The notes under the pieces were generated by a model. That model was not told where the DNA came from, did no database searches, and saw only the letters and a list, made by a program, of their open reading frames with translations. 64,000 nt of DNA, taken from the NCBI GenBank assembly GCA_012932865.1, contig SAXG01000002.1, positions 1,426,001-1,490,000 on the forward strand, read 5' to 3'. Both the position numbers and the translations under genes were made by a program. Source of the DNA: Amylostereum areolatum (lineage: Eukaryota; Basidiomycota; Agaricomycetes; Russulales; Stereaceae). Each line of letters opens with the position of its first letter. Position 1 is the first letter of the stretch. Below, piece after piece: positions 35,604 to 47,790 of this stretch.

Positions 35604-38039
35604 CTACGCGGAGGTGAGCCACGGGATGCCGAAATAAAGAAGCCACTTACGTGGGGGCGGTAATGCTTGTCATTGATGACCGTTGGGACGACTCGGAGAG
35701 AGGAGATTTTGGAAGGATGACTTCGATATACCACTTGACAAGACTTCGTGGCCGAAGTCGAGGCTATGGCAGGGGAGTGGGTGAGCAAAATAGAGCTGGC
35801 GGTTGATATTTTTCGTCCTTATAGCACCTATTAGATTTGCTCTGAAATTTGCCGTCTTGAACAATGGGAATCAGGAAGAGCATGCCGCGGCCCGCCGTCG
35901 CGTGGGCTATTGTTCGCGAGACATTTCCTGCCCGAGAAGAAGGAAAAATAGATCCGTCCTTCGATACTGTTCGACTGTGAGCTAGCCTGGAAGGACGGTC
36001 CGAAGATGGTTTGGCAACGTACGTTTGGCCTATTTATGATAATGGTCCCTCAAACCTACGACCCAGAATATCCGCATCTCTCCAAAGAAGAAGACATTCT
36101 AGTACATGGTCGAAATTGGGAGGACGGGAGCTGGAAGTGTGCGTCAGATGCATTGACTGCGCCGAAAAAGCCGCGTGTGCTGCGAAAACAATCAGACATG
36201 GCACGTATAGGAGTGTGAGGGTAGCCGACTTACAACTTGCAGAGTTGCGTTCACTTTGTCCGTTGGGAAGGTCAAGGAGGAGGAGGCTCGGACTCGAGAG
36301 CGCCCGCCGCCCGCAGCGCTGGCCATCAGTAAATCCCTCGAAATATGGGCGCTTCAAATCCGCACCGGTCAATCCGGCCTTGCATTGCGGAGTCTCGCGA
36401 GGCATCGCGACGCCCTCGCGAGCCCTCGTGATCTTCTGCCAGCTGTCAATGCGTACGCGCATATATAACGATACGGTACGCGGTGTGTGTATGGCGGTGA
36501 GACAGCGCATATAAACGTAAACTACTATCCATGCCCGTGCTGTAACTTACTAAGGCCCGCATGAGTCGATGGCCGCCGTGTCCTGGTGTCCATGTCCGTA
36601 ATAAGTGGTACTAATAAGAAGCAGGACCCGGGGGTCCCAATCCTACACGAGAGAATAAAAAAGAGGAAAATCCCTGCTATGCAGCTTCAGCTTCAGTCCC
36701 TGGGCAGAGTCATCGGCATGTGCGCGTGGGACCTTAGGGAAATAGGAACTAGTAAGGACGACGGACTCGGAGACGGCGTAAACACTGCGAAAACGCGGGA
36801 CTCGAACGTCCGGGACTCTACATGGCATTCAGAGGGGTGCAAATACCTCCTCATCGAGCACGCGTTTGTCGGGATTTTCTCTCCCGGGCTCTTCTTCCAA
36901 CTCCCCGTCGACGTCTACGCCTTCCTCCCGGTCCTCACCATCTGTATCCACCCAATAACACTCGTCCGGGCCCATTGCCGTGTTCATCGCTGGTTTGCAT
37001 CCTACACACCTTTGTCCGCAGAGCTAGTCCAGAGCTTGAAGATAAGATATGTTGCGTTGAATCTGGTTAAGGGATGGGATGTGGATGAAGGGGAGTGAGG
37101 GAAATAGAAAAATGACTTCGGCAACCGCGCGACGCGCGTTCAGCACGATCACGTGCACATGCGTCTTTACTCGCCGTCACGATTGTCGGGGCTTCAAACA
37201 TCTCTTCCTTCTCGACCACGATCTCTCCGTGTGTCTCCTCCATGTCATCCGCTCCTTCGCCAGGATCTCTCTCTTAAACCAAACTCCGAATCGTGACCTT
37301 ACCTTCTTCACACTGTTGCGCATTTTCACAGGTCTGCTCCCTCGCTGTCGGTGCACGAAAGACCCCCCCGCGGCTGCACACTCTACGACGATCTCGGAGT
37401 TATCCGCGTCGGTACACGGCTAGAAGCAGCAGGACTCGGTAAGAATTTGGATGGACTAGGTATGTACGCTACCGCTCACCAGTCTGCTCACCGAAAACTC
37501 ATCTCAGTAGGGCCGAGACGAAGAAGAAATGGCATCGCTGTTTATACGGCCGCATCTTTTCTACTGTAGATGGGCTGGGTGAGTATATCACCCATGCCTC
37601 ACCATCTACCATTGACGTGGTTGTCGGGAAGGTGAGTATATGCGCGCATAATTATATATCTACCCGCTCTATACTCATATCGCCTTAGATTACCAATACC
37701 ACCCAGAATGCACGTCCGGAGGACACGGCCAACCTTCGCACGATGACTTCGGCATGTCTACGTTGAGTGAGTTGCCACAAGCCAGTCAGGAAATCCCGCT
37801 GACGCGCTCCAAGGACAAATGTCGGATAAGCCACCCAGAGTTCAAGTTTCTGCTCCTTGCTCGAGACCTCGTAAGGATTTTGACCCTACAGAGTAAGTTC
37901 AATGTTGTATTCACACGCGTACACTCGCTGACCTGTGGGCTCGGCGCGGTAGTGGTTTGCTCTTCATATTTCCTCGCGGTCTAATCTATTTCCTTATTCC
38001 GATCAGACTGGCGCCGCACAGGAGCGCGACGACGTCTAG
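35604..38039. other. Gene-poor tract, 5' part
   Basis: No intact gene. Spliceable scraps are present, such as GCTLYDDLGVIRVGTRLEAA near 37370, but without family match. At 36370-36430 there is a CTCGCGAG-rich stretch that resembles one at 40480-40545. Confidence 0.4.
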
Positions 38040-38223
38040 AGGCTGCAGAACGAGCTGAAGACCCAGCGCTCGAAGCTCGAGCTAGTCATCGCGACTAACC
38101 CTGGTGTTATCAACCAGTATGAGCGGCGCAAGGCCGAGGTACGACCCATGCGTCTGTGTGAGGCTGTTTGTCGCGCTGTACTGACGGGTGCGGAGGGTAG
38201 ATCGAGACGCTCACAAAGAAGAC
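38040..38223 (+). pseudogene. SMC5-like coiled-coil gene fragment
   Basis: The frame after a TAG (38037-38039) reads RLQNELKTQRSKLELVIATN, then PGVINQYERRKAE, then across an intron (38139-38200) IETLTKK. This is the pattern of the C-terminal coiled coil of fungal SMC5, including the NPGV.QYE.RKAEIE string. Flanking SMC5 sequence (Walker B end, signature motif) is absent. The frame continues only into a Gly/Lys-rich run. It is a captured or decayed fragment. Confidence 0.5.
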
Positions 38224-38519
38224 AAATATACCTGGGAAGATACCGCAGTGGGCACAAAAAGCGAAGGGTGCAATGAAGGCGAAGGCAGTGGCGACTCGGA
38301 GTCGCGACGGTGAAGGTGACAAGGGCGACGGCGAAGGCAACAAAGGCGGCGGCGGCGATGGTGAATGTGATGAGGAAGGCGGTGGCGCCGCGCTGGACTA
38401 CTAGTGCGTCTCCCCCTTCCCTGCTCTCGTCTGCTGGACGCACCCCGCTAAGCGAGCCTGCGCCAGCCACGCCGCGTGCGCCTCAGGCAGATCCTCTTCC
38501 CGCTCTTCGCGCTCGAGCT

Positions 38520-38843
38520 GGACCTCCCGAGACGTTCTTCGACAACGAGGTACGTGTCCCGCTCCCGCTCCCTTCCCGCACGCTCTCACCCTCTCTATTC
38601 AAACAGACCACGACCTCGGCGGTGATCATGCGCCTGCTGTACCACCCGCCGCAGATCGGCGTCACGGACGATCGCAGGCTCGGGATCGGCACGCACACGG
38701 AGTGAGCGACCCCCCTCAATCGTTCTGCGCCCTTACGCGACCTTCGCTGACGAGGCACGCATGCCGTTGCGAGGTGTGCACCACACCGGGAGCGCGGGCG
38801 GACGCTGACGCACGGCGGGCAGTGCTTCACGATACTCCACTGT
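38520..38843 (+). pseudogene. Isopenicillin-N-synthase-like 2OG-Fe(II) oxygenase fragment
   Basis: GPPETFFDNE is followed by an intron (38550-38606) and then TTSAVIMRLLYHPPQIG and DDRRLGIGTHTE. Later CFTILHC appears at about 38823. In 2OG-Fe(II) oxygenases of this group the GIGAHTDYECFTIL block carries the iron-binding HxD; here it is HTE and is interrupted. Everything N- and C-terminal to this piece is missing. Confidence 0.6.
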
Positions 38844-40576
38844 TGTAGTATTACTTATATAACTAGCATTTAATTATCACTAGCATAGACCCATGCATTG
38901 CACTCATTCAAGTAGCAAGGCTGTGGTGATTGTATTCAAATAAGCAACAAATAAGCATAACTAAGTACTAAGCATGAAGTGTAGAAGATTCAACTCGCAG
39001 TCCGATAGTAGGAAAACTGTAGCCGGGATGCCTAGAGGGGTTTGTGACGGTCCCAAATGCTCTCGCTCGTGTCGGGCTCTCTTGGCAATCTGCCATTTCG
39101 ATAGCAGAGTGGGTTGTTCTGTTCCTTGAGGGTTCAGAGCTGGAGTCCTTGGGGGCGTAGGAAGCAAGTCGCTGAGGGCCGAGTAGGCCTGCGAATATGC
39201 AATGTCGATGAGGACATATCACCTGTGATATGGATAACAAAAGGATCAGTAAAGCCTTTACTATCACATTGATTGATACTGTATGCACGTACCATCTATG
39301 AAAGCTCCGTTCGAGGCTTGCTGGTTGGTTGGGTTCTTGCATTATCGTGTCGCCTGTCGTTGATTCGGACGTGGACGACACAATACAATGCTGTTGCGGA
39401 CCTTCAGGATCCTGAGGATGTCGTTGTGCTCGCACTCAAGACCGGCGGTGGCCAATGGCGTCAGCCGAGGAAAGCTGTAGACAACAATATAGTAAGCAAG
39501 GACATTGATCAGTTTGTTAAGGTCAGTCATACCTGGACGGCCGTGTTCTCGTTCGCTTGCGAGGAGGTTGAATGGGCACTGTTTCTGGGGGCTGCATCTT
39601 GGACGGAATCAGTGGACCTGCGTTCCTGCTCGGTGCACCATCCCAATGGCCAGCCAATGTCACCCCCAACTCGCATAGATTCTTCTGCACAAATAGTACA
39701 TGTCAGTTCGTCTCGCAAGAGAGAAAGAAAATGCGCACATGATCCAGATGAATGCACCGAGATGCACTGGATGCAGATGACAGGGTGTGCTGTACTGTGT
39801 CGTGTCGGGTCGTGTCGTGTCGTACATCACTCGAGCTCGGGACCACCACGCCTCATCCGAGCACCGAGGAAATTTCCCGAAAAATCTCTAGATATATAAA
39901 TAAATCCAATCAGGGGGGGTGGGAGCGACGCGGTCATCGTGACCGAAGCGACAAAACACGTCCGTGTTGCTGCACAAACATTGCTTTGGAGGAAAATTGA
40001 TTTGAATTTGTTTTCTGATATACAAAGTAAAAGGTATAAGTAGGGCTGTGCCATGGAGGCTACTTTGACGCTAACGGCGGTGCGTAGAGGTGCCATAGAG
40101 AGTGGGAAGGTATGACGGTGGCCAAGTACGTGGTGGAGGTCAAGACGAAGAGCGACGCGGCGACCCGGCCGACGCGCAAGCCTAGGATGACGCAAGCAGC
40201 CACGTGCATTTGTCAACGCGACCTGTCACGTGTCGCGTTACGATGACGTGGCTGTTGTCCCACAACCAATCAGAAAGCTCACTTGTCTCGCGGTTTGTGT
40301 CGTGACGTGACGCAGCGCTCCACCGCGTCTCTCTTTGTATTAAAGGATGATGTCAAACAAGTCTGGCAAGGCCTCGCGAGTCGCACAGAACCTGGCAATA
40401 CTGGTCGAATCCGGCAATACTGCCCGAATTCGACCATACTGGCCAAATCGGCAGGTGCGCCGGTGGTGCATGGTCAACGGGTCAGTGCATTGTTGCATTG
40501 TCCGTCTCGCGAGGCCTCGCGAGGGCCTCGCGATGCCTGGTGATAATTTGAGGGTTTTACTGATGTGCGGCCAGGA
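38844..40576. other. Gene-poor tract, middle part
   Basis: No gene recognised. It contains a small TCGTG microsatellite near 39795-39825 and GC-rich CTCGCGAG repeats at 40370-40545 with short inverted pieces (GGTCGAAT ... ATTCGACC). Confidence 0.4.
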
Positions 40577-40855
40577 CCGAACTGCTCGAACCGTGTCGGA
40601 AATTTGGGAATGCATTATCATCAAGTGATCATCAATGATCACGGGTTAGATTTGCTTGTCATGGTGATTAGGCTGAAATCCATGATAATGGCCTGATAAT
40701 GGCCTGATCACGGCCTGATCACGGCCTGATCATGGCTTGATAAGAAATAATTGACCTGATAATGGCTAATTATGGCCATAATTGGCCATAATAGCGGTCA
40801 GGAGAAATGCCCGGTTGATAATGCAAAACAAAATTTCCGACATCGGTTCGAGCGG
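40577..40855. mobile_element. MITE-like element with ~45 bp terminal inverted repeats
   Basis: The left arm (40577-40624: CCGAACTGCTCGAACCGTGT, then CGGAAATTT...TGCATTATCATCAA) is the near-perfect reverse complement of the right arm (40813-40855: TTGATAATGCA...AAATTTCCGACATCGGTTCG). The interior is AT-rich, full of TGATCA-type palindromes, and non-coding. Size and structure fit a miniature inverted-repeat element. A target-site duplication was not found with certainty. Confidence 0.6.
40683..40748 (+). repeat. 11 bp tandem repeat TGATAATGGCC, six copies
   Basis: Five clear and one decayed copy of TGATMAYGGCC inside the MITE-like element. Confidence 0.85.
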
Positions 40856-41192
40856 CGACTCGAGTCGAACTTGTTACTTTAACGTTCTTGGACCTATTTG
40901 ATTTCTCACTCTTGACTCCCAGATCTACCTCTGTGACTCTGTCATTTATGCTCACCTTGAAGGATGGCTTGAGCCATGGAGCAGCCCCCAAACGGCAGGG
41001 GAAATTCCCGACAATGGACAACCTTTGCAAGCTGAGGATTTTAAGTACACCACCAGCAGTTGCCTCAGCATGACTCTATGCGGGGCCATTCGGATGAGTC
41101 TGATGGCGTGACCAAGGGTTCACGCTAGCATCGTGTCAGCTTCAATCCAACCCCCTCAATCTCGGCGCCATTCCGATTATCCGTTGCGAGAA

Positions 41193-42179
41193 AGTCGGCT
41201 TCGCGCCCAAGTCAGCGTGAGTACAGGTTGTCCTCTCAGTTTCAATCCCCACAGAGTCCTCGATGGACGGCGACGAGCGCGGGTTATGTAAGCAGTATTC
41301 ATTTTCGTCGTCGCGCCAAGTCATCCTCGACTCCTTGTTTCCTCTCACCACGTCCTTCTCTTCTCCCCGTCCTTCACCTGGCCATAACCCCTCATCTGTA
41401 ATGGGCGACTCCGACGTACCGAGATTTGGACGGCGCGTCAGGGTTTCCGTGGATGTACGAAGGGTTGGGTATGGACTCTCCCTTCGACACTCTCATGTGG
41501 GCATCATCCAGAGTCTGGACCATGGTGCGTGTTCTATTCACTTACCGCCCACCTGCCCTCGCGACAGCATTCAGGATTTGCACATGCTCCGGCGCCCCTC
41601 TTGTTGTCGCTGGCAGTCGTCCTCACCTTCGCTCGCGGCCTTGAACTTTACTCCTGGTCTTGAACTTTGCTCGTGGTCTTGAACTTTACTCTCGGTCTCT
41701 CGATTTTTGCTTGCGGTCTTGGTCCTCGCTCGCGATCTTGGTCCCGCTCGCGCTCCTCTCTGGTCCTGGCTCTCTGTCCCCTGGCTCACTGGGTTCCCTG
41801 GTCTTATCTCGGTCTCCGTCTGGTCCACCTGCTTTGTTGGCATCCCAGGTAACCCTCTCTCACCTGTCATCCCTCTCCATATATCCCGTAGCAGCCCCCA
41901 TATACTCTGTAGTTATCAAATGAAAATATCATGATTTTCTTCCTTCTACATCAGGATAAGATCGCGATAAGCACGATTTAAGCCAGCAACCCGCCGAGCG
42001 ATTCTTGATGAGCTTAGTAAGATTATTGGATTGAATCCAAAGAACCTCAGCTTCGGGCCCAAGGGAATTCGTTGAGCGTGATATCCGCTTGACATTTTTG
42101 GATTCCATCCATCGGCACACCAACTTCAAACTCAGGGGCGTGATATCGGAATGAAGCTGAGGGATCGCCTGGTGGTGTA
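41193..42179 (+). repeat. 987 bp direct repeat, copy 2 (WSS1 fragment)
   Basis: Identical by eye to 12430-13416. Because it starts with 24 bases of WSS1 coding sequence followed by the GTGAGTACAG donor and unspliced intron, it looks like a DNA-level copy of the WSS1 region rather than a cDNA. It lacks the catalytic and zinc-finger exons and cannot be a gene. Confidence 0.9.
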
Positions 42180-44799
42180 CGTCACGGTTCTTTGGCCGCT
42201 TGAGCTGACGTCGATTGATCATGGCACAGGTAGAAATCCTTTGTTACCATATTATCCTCGTACAGAAATTTCTCCGTCGTTTCTAAAGACCGCAGGTTCG
42301 CTTGATCTTCCCTTCACAAATATATTCCACGGTAGCCCGCTGGCAGCCGTGTGCCAGGACACAGTGGACGTGCGGATCATAACCACTCGCTATGACTCTC
42401 TTGCCCCAATCAACCGTGACTCCGTCCTCCGTTACGACCGTCTCTCAACGCGCCGATCCTACGTTCTACTCAGTATCGTCATCCATCTCCAACACGAAAC
42501 TCCGGCAGTACATGACGCCAGCCGCATTGAGGCAGGATAACATAGAATGTCCCACCGCAGGTGGGGCGGTCATGAGACAGGGCAAGCTTCGGTGTCCTGG
42601 GCGTCGGATTGAGTGTGAAGGGTTCCGCGATGGGCAGGTCGGTTCCGGTGTGGCGTTCGGGGGGGGGTGTGCTGTGGGAGGTAGGCACGCCCATCATATC
42701 GGCGTGCAGTGTGCACGCGCCCCCTCCCTCCTCCAGGCTCAACCCATCTCTGCTCGCGTGCCCGACCTCAAACGGGACTTCAGCGTCTTCCTCGCCTCGT
42801 TGCGATGCCTTCAGGCGTACAGGCCCGCAGGAACAGAAGAGAAGAGAAGAGAAGGCGACGGAAGGCTGAAAGGGGGACAGATGAATGAGCACCGGTGAAG
42901 GTGCACCATGGAAACGTGCAGCAGGATGCGATGGAATGCGGCTTCCAGGTGTGATATCCCACACACGGGCAGGGAGGTGCCCGCAGGACACGCTCTCCCG
43001 AACTCAGTCCCAGCCTCGTTGCATATCCCCAGAGGGAGCGATTCCGATTCCATGGACGGCACCACGCCCTCCTGACGCCTTCACTTCCTTCCAGTGCACC
43101 ATCAGCATCAGACTTCAAGCTTTGGCCCCAAGATGAGACGTGGGGTGCGTGGCCGCATAGTCACCCCCCACCCCCCTCTAGCCCGAACCTAACTATGTGT
43201 AAGCACAACGCCACCGCACACCATGGCGTCAAGCCCGCCCCACTTGACCCCATAAACTCACCTCGAACTCGATCTTAGACCCGATGATCTCCCAGCCACA
43301 ACCCGCGATACGGCCCCAACTCAAGGCCCTGCCCGAAGGTTTCTAACCTGGTTCGACTCACCCAGCGGGCCGGGGAGCTGGAAGCTTATCGCCACTGTGC
43401 TCCTGAATTTTCATCAACTCGCGCTGGCCGACCGGCCTGAGGTCTCAACTTCGCCATTTAATAATGTCGACCCCGCACTCGGGGTCGATCGTTGAACGTT
43501 GGACGGCCGATCGGTAACTCGCAAGTGTGGTAGGTGCCGGGCGAGGAGATCGTCCTGCTCTGAGCTTGCACGGCGGCCGGGGCTCCTCACCTGCTTTTCC
43601 CGGTCCAGCGCGATCGATGGGGGGGGAAGGGGAAGCCGGGGGAGATGAAGGGGGAGGAGCACGTCATTTCATTTTCTGCCCGTGGGCCGAGTTCCAGTGC
43701 CGCGCGTCGAGCGTGCGAGATGGCGAAGGGGGGATGAGCGTAGATGCTCTTGTCGATGGTCCGCACGCGTTCTCTGCCAAACCCATGGGCATCACGTCTT
43801 CCAACACTTGCGGCCGCGAGAGGGTCCCCCAGGACGCGCGGCGGACGCTCGCGGTGCTGCTGTGTGCCAGCGGTCAAACTCTGATACCCAGTCGATAGGG
43901 CGCACTGGGGTGCGATTGCCAGGAAGCTGGGACGAAACGTGCGGGCGGAGTCGCACGGACAGTGGGTCGACATCGACTTCGCCCATCGATAGACCTGAGG
44001 CCAGAAGGACCGTCACTAATGCGATCTGAACGCTCGGGTGGCTCTGTGGTTCAATCGTGATCAATTCTGATAGTTTGTGCCAGTGTGTATGTAAGTATTC
44101 GAGCACGTAGTACGGGTCACCGCAGACGTGTTTAGTACACACGCAATCCGACCTCCGCTCGGCTGTAAGGAATGATTATGATTTTTTCCGGATGATCGTG
44201 GCTACGAACTGGGCTGGCATGGTTGATGTGGGAGGGGGGCAGGGGGAGTTATTGGTAAGTATGTGGGCATGAGTGAGGGATTTGATGGGGAGAGAGGGTG
44301 CGATGCAAAGGATGGTACGTACAACAAACAACAGCGACAACGACGAAAACAGACGAGGAAAAAGCGTAACGACTGGTACAAGTACAACACCGCCGGGCGA
44401 GCACGAATAACCGAAACTGAGGAATAAAAAAACATTGTGAGTACAACGCCGTCGCGGGAACCGGGGAGTGGGGAGTGGAGGGGGTAGGGGATTGGTCCAG
44501 CGAGAGAGCTGCTTAGATAAATGTTGAATGATGATGAGGGGGGGAGGGATATGTGGAAAGGGATATGCATGGGGTGGGTGGTATGTTGAGATGGGTGGGG
44601 GATATCGAGCGAAAACAGAAAACGGAACGTCCGCCGTGAGAGTTGAAAAACGAGTCGTGGATGTGGCGTGAAGAGGCGAGGGATGCGAGACGGGTTCACC
44701 GCCAGTTTATCGTTAAGCGAAGAGGGGGGAAAGAGCCACGGGCACTGCCCTGCTCGTGTGCGAGATGGCGAACGTGGAAGCGACAAGCGCCGCTGCCGC
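42180..44799. other. Gene-poor tract, 3' part
   Basis: No gene recognised. It holds poly-G runs (about 42660), a hairpin TCGACCCCG-CACT-CGGGGTCGA near 43467-43488, and a purine-rich 3' flank of the following minus-strand gene. Confidence 0.4.
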
Positions 44800-46301
44800 T
44801 CAGTAGGCGTCGATCTCCTCCTTGGTCTTCATGACCAGCGTCCATGCGCCGTCGGGGAAGTCCTCGCACGGCTCGATCCACTCGAGCCCTCCAAAGTATT
44901 TCTTTTCCAAAAGCAGATCGAACCGGCGCATGTTCCTGGCGCGCTCAGACTGCGACCTGTAGTTGATACGATCTTCCTGCGCATGGAGAGCCAGGGAGCT
45001 CCTGACTATGTTCGCGTACACGCCACGCTCCATGGCGGTGATGGGGACGTCGAACATGTCGTGAATGGCATCGAGGACGTCGATGACCCGCACATAGGAC
45101 CGCGGCTTGTCGATGAACGTCTTCCAGTTGGGAAATTCCTGGTGGAAGATGACGATAGACTGGATGGGGATCTTGCACGCAGACTTCTCCCGGTCCTCCC
45201 TCGAGAGCATGCGGTGATGGTTGAAGCCGTCCTCGAGTGTGATGTTGTCCGTCAGATCCGAAACGTCATAGTGGACTTTGGCCTTGTGCTGATTCTCGTT
45301 GAAAGGGAGAATCATCCAGTGTAGGGCGTAGCCCAGTCGGCGTCCTATGTGGGGGAGACACGTTCGTCAGGGTCGTCGTTCAAATCAGCGGGGGGGGGGT
45401 GCATACCTTCGGAAAGAGGTTCAAAGGGGCGACGCCCGGGAGGGGTGGAAGGGTTTGATCTTTCCTTCGGTGGCACGCTGGCGGATCGCTCGACGGCTGG
45501 AGGACGACCTGCACGTGCGGGCGCTTATCAGTGGTGTATCGGTGCGGGGAAGGACAAGGGAAGGTAAGTACCGCTGCTCGGGCTACGTTTGAGGATGCCT
45601 CTCGGTGGCGTGCGTCCGGCGTCCGATGGACGACGGAAGGTGTGCGGGTGGGGAGACGTGACCTTTCCATCGCCCCAGGTGATGTAGTCGCCCTCCGGAT
45701 TGGACTGGTAGAGGGATGCGGAAGCGGCTTCGGCCTGGGCCTGGGGCTGGGGCTGGGGCTGGAGGGGAGGGGGCAGGTGAGGCCGAGTGGACTGAGGGGT
45801 AGGAGGTGGGCGGGTGGACTGGGGGCGGGGTTGCAGAATCTGAGGAGGACGAGTCGATTGAGGGGTGGAGGGAGGGCGGGTGGACTGAGGCCGAACGGAA
45901 TGCGGGGTCGGAGGAGGGTAGATCGGCTGAGGCGGCTGAAAGGTCGAAGGGTTCGGATGGGATCGAGGGGTGGGGTAGTGACCGTGGTGGCGGCGGGAGG
46001 AGGGGGCCGGAAGGGGTTGTGGGCTCACGATCGGCGTCGGCGTGGCCTTTTGTCGCATGATCGACGCCGACATGCGAGAGAGTACGGGGACCTCGGAGCG
46101 CGACGGCGGCCTCTGTGACGAGTAATGGTGGTTGGGGGCTTGTGAAGGCATATCTGGTGGAATCGGAAGGGGGATCGTGCCTCTTAAAGGTGCTGGTGGT
46201 AACGGTGTGGGCGATGTCGGTGGGTGTGGTGTCGACGGATGGGATGAGTGACTGCTGGGCGTTCGTGATGTCGATATCTTTTTTGTAAACCAATTGCTCA
46301 T
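44800..46301 (-). CDS. DUF6699-like protein with Pro-rich N-terminus (copy 2)
   Basis: The start ATG (46299-46301) opens MSNWFTKKISTSRT. About 200 residues of Pro/Ser/Thr/Gln-rich sequence with repeated STRPPxTPQ units follow. A segment NPEGDYITWGDGKVTSPHPH is also present in copy 1. Two introns (about 45545-45600 and 45345-45410) then lead to the conserved domain, LGYALHWMILPFNENQH ... MKTKEEIDAY. Copy 1 at 29105-30383 has the same last ~170 residues but no introns there and a different N-terminus. The MSNWFTKK start resembles short amphipathic or basic N-termini of other fungal low-complexity proteins. Function is unknown. Frame is clean in the domain; the middle exon is less certain. Confidence 0.7.
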
Positions 46302-47790
46302 AATCTGGGGTTTAAGAAGTCGGAGAGATCGTCGTGCGCCGTGCAGAGGGGATGTATGCGCGAGCTGTGGGCGATCGTGAATCGGATATGAGCGCGGGGG
46401 CGAAGCGAAGAAGCGAGGGCGAGACTACCTGGAAGTCGGACGGGAGAAGAGGGAAGAGGAAAGAGCGAGCCTTGAACGTTGAACGCGAAGTCCCGGGGTC
46501 GACCCCGCGATCGACACGAACGACTATAAGGGATGGGGAAAGGGGGAGCGGAGGAAGGGGGCGTGGTGGAAAACGCGCACGAACACTCGTAGATATCTTC
46601 CTCGCGTTCTGCACGAGGCGCCCGCGACCATCAGGCGTAATCTGGGTTCTATACAGGCCGGCAGTCAAAGCGCGGGTCCGCTGTGGCTTGGGTTGGGGAT
46701 GACCAGACCCTTGCCACCGTTCGTTCAAAGCGCGAGCTCCGACCTTCAGGTCACTTGATGAGTCCTTGCCGATGTCACATTTCGTACAGCGTCCGTTCAT
46801 CTCAGATAACGCTTTGAACTTCCCCCAGATCTGTGGGCGCACCGTTTGCCATATCCACAAAACATACATTCTGCGACGAAACTCGGTCACATCCTGGGTT
46901 CTGTTCCCCGGCGTGTACGGATGAGAGAACAGGCAAGTGGCAAAAACATACGGATATGGCTCTGGCTGAGCCGAGCCCCCACTGCCTCGTGTAAAGGAAG
47001 CGTCTTCGCGACTTTCGATGATGGGGCCAGCTAGTAGGGACCCCTGGACTCGGGGCGCGGAACGTCCTTCCGTCGAGCGCTCTCAGTGCTTGTGTTATGG
47101 GGCACGCCGCGGTTGTTCGATATGCCTACACACATCGGGGCGCCCGTGATTGACAGGCTACCTGGGTCGGGGAACCGAACGCCCGAGGGACTGATGTCTC
47201 GTAATTGCCGCTCAACCAATCGCCTCATCGGATGGATCATGCACGAAACGAAGTTCAGATCTTCGCTCTTCAAGGCGGTAAGCGGCACGGGATAGCACTC
47301 AAAACCTTCGCACACGCATCCTCGATCTAGAGCCGCCGGCACCGAAGGGACACACAGTGGCACACACCGCGCTCTGTCGAATATGGCACGCCGTTAGCAA
47401 AACACAGGTGTGACACGAAGGGGTATCTCACCTTCTACGCTTTGAAGTCCACCGCGATTCGTTTTCTGGAAGCTGAATAGCGTTGTTGGAGCCTGGCGCA
47501 ATCAGTGGATTGTAGTATCTTCTTTCTCACACACAGCTTTGATATCGATGAGGAGAAATGCGCGCTTGTACCAGGCCACGCGTGGTGGAGCATCTGCGGC
47601 CTGCCGCTCTGCGTCGGAGACAGCAAGGCGGAGTGTGGGGAAGATGGGAAAATGGGCTGTTCGCTTATCTAACGAAAGAAGCCCTCGGAGTTCGAAAAAT
47701 CGTCCGCCGTCGCGGACCTTGCACGTGACCAGCTGGGCAGATTTGCGTCGGCGTCGTGGACGACAGCGACGAGCTCTCCTTTCTCCCGCC
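46302..47790. other. Intergenic 1.5 kb
   Basis: Divergent promoter region between the DUF6699-like gene and NOP56. Open frames on both strands lack recognisable content. A GGGGTCGACCCC palindrome lies at about 46496-46507. Confidence 0.4.

Noticed and set aside
36780..36830. tRNA-like TTCGAGTCC stretch (minus strand)
   Set aside because: The T-arm-like string is not accompanied by a matching acceptor stem, D-arm or anticodon arm.
43467..43488. Hairpin TCGACCCCG/CGGGGTCGA as a terminator or Helitron end
   Set aside because: No CTRR follows it and no poly-T; a similar palindrome near 46500 stands in another context.
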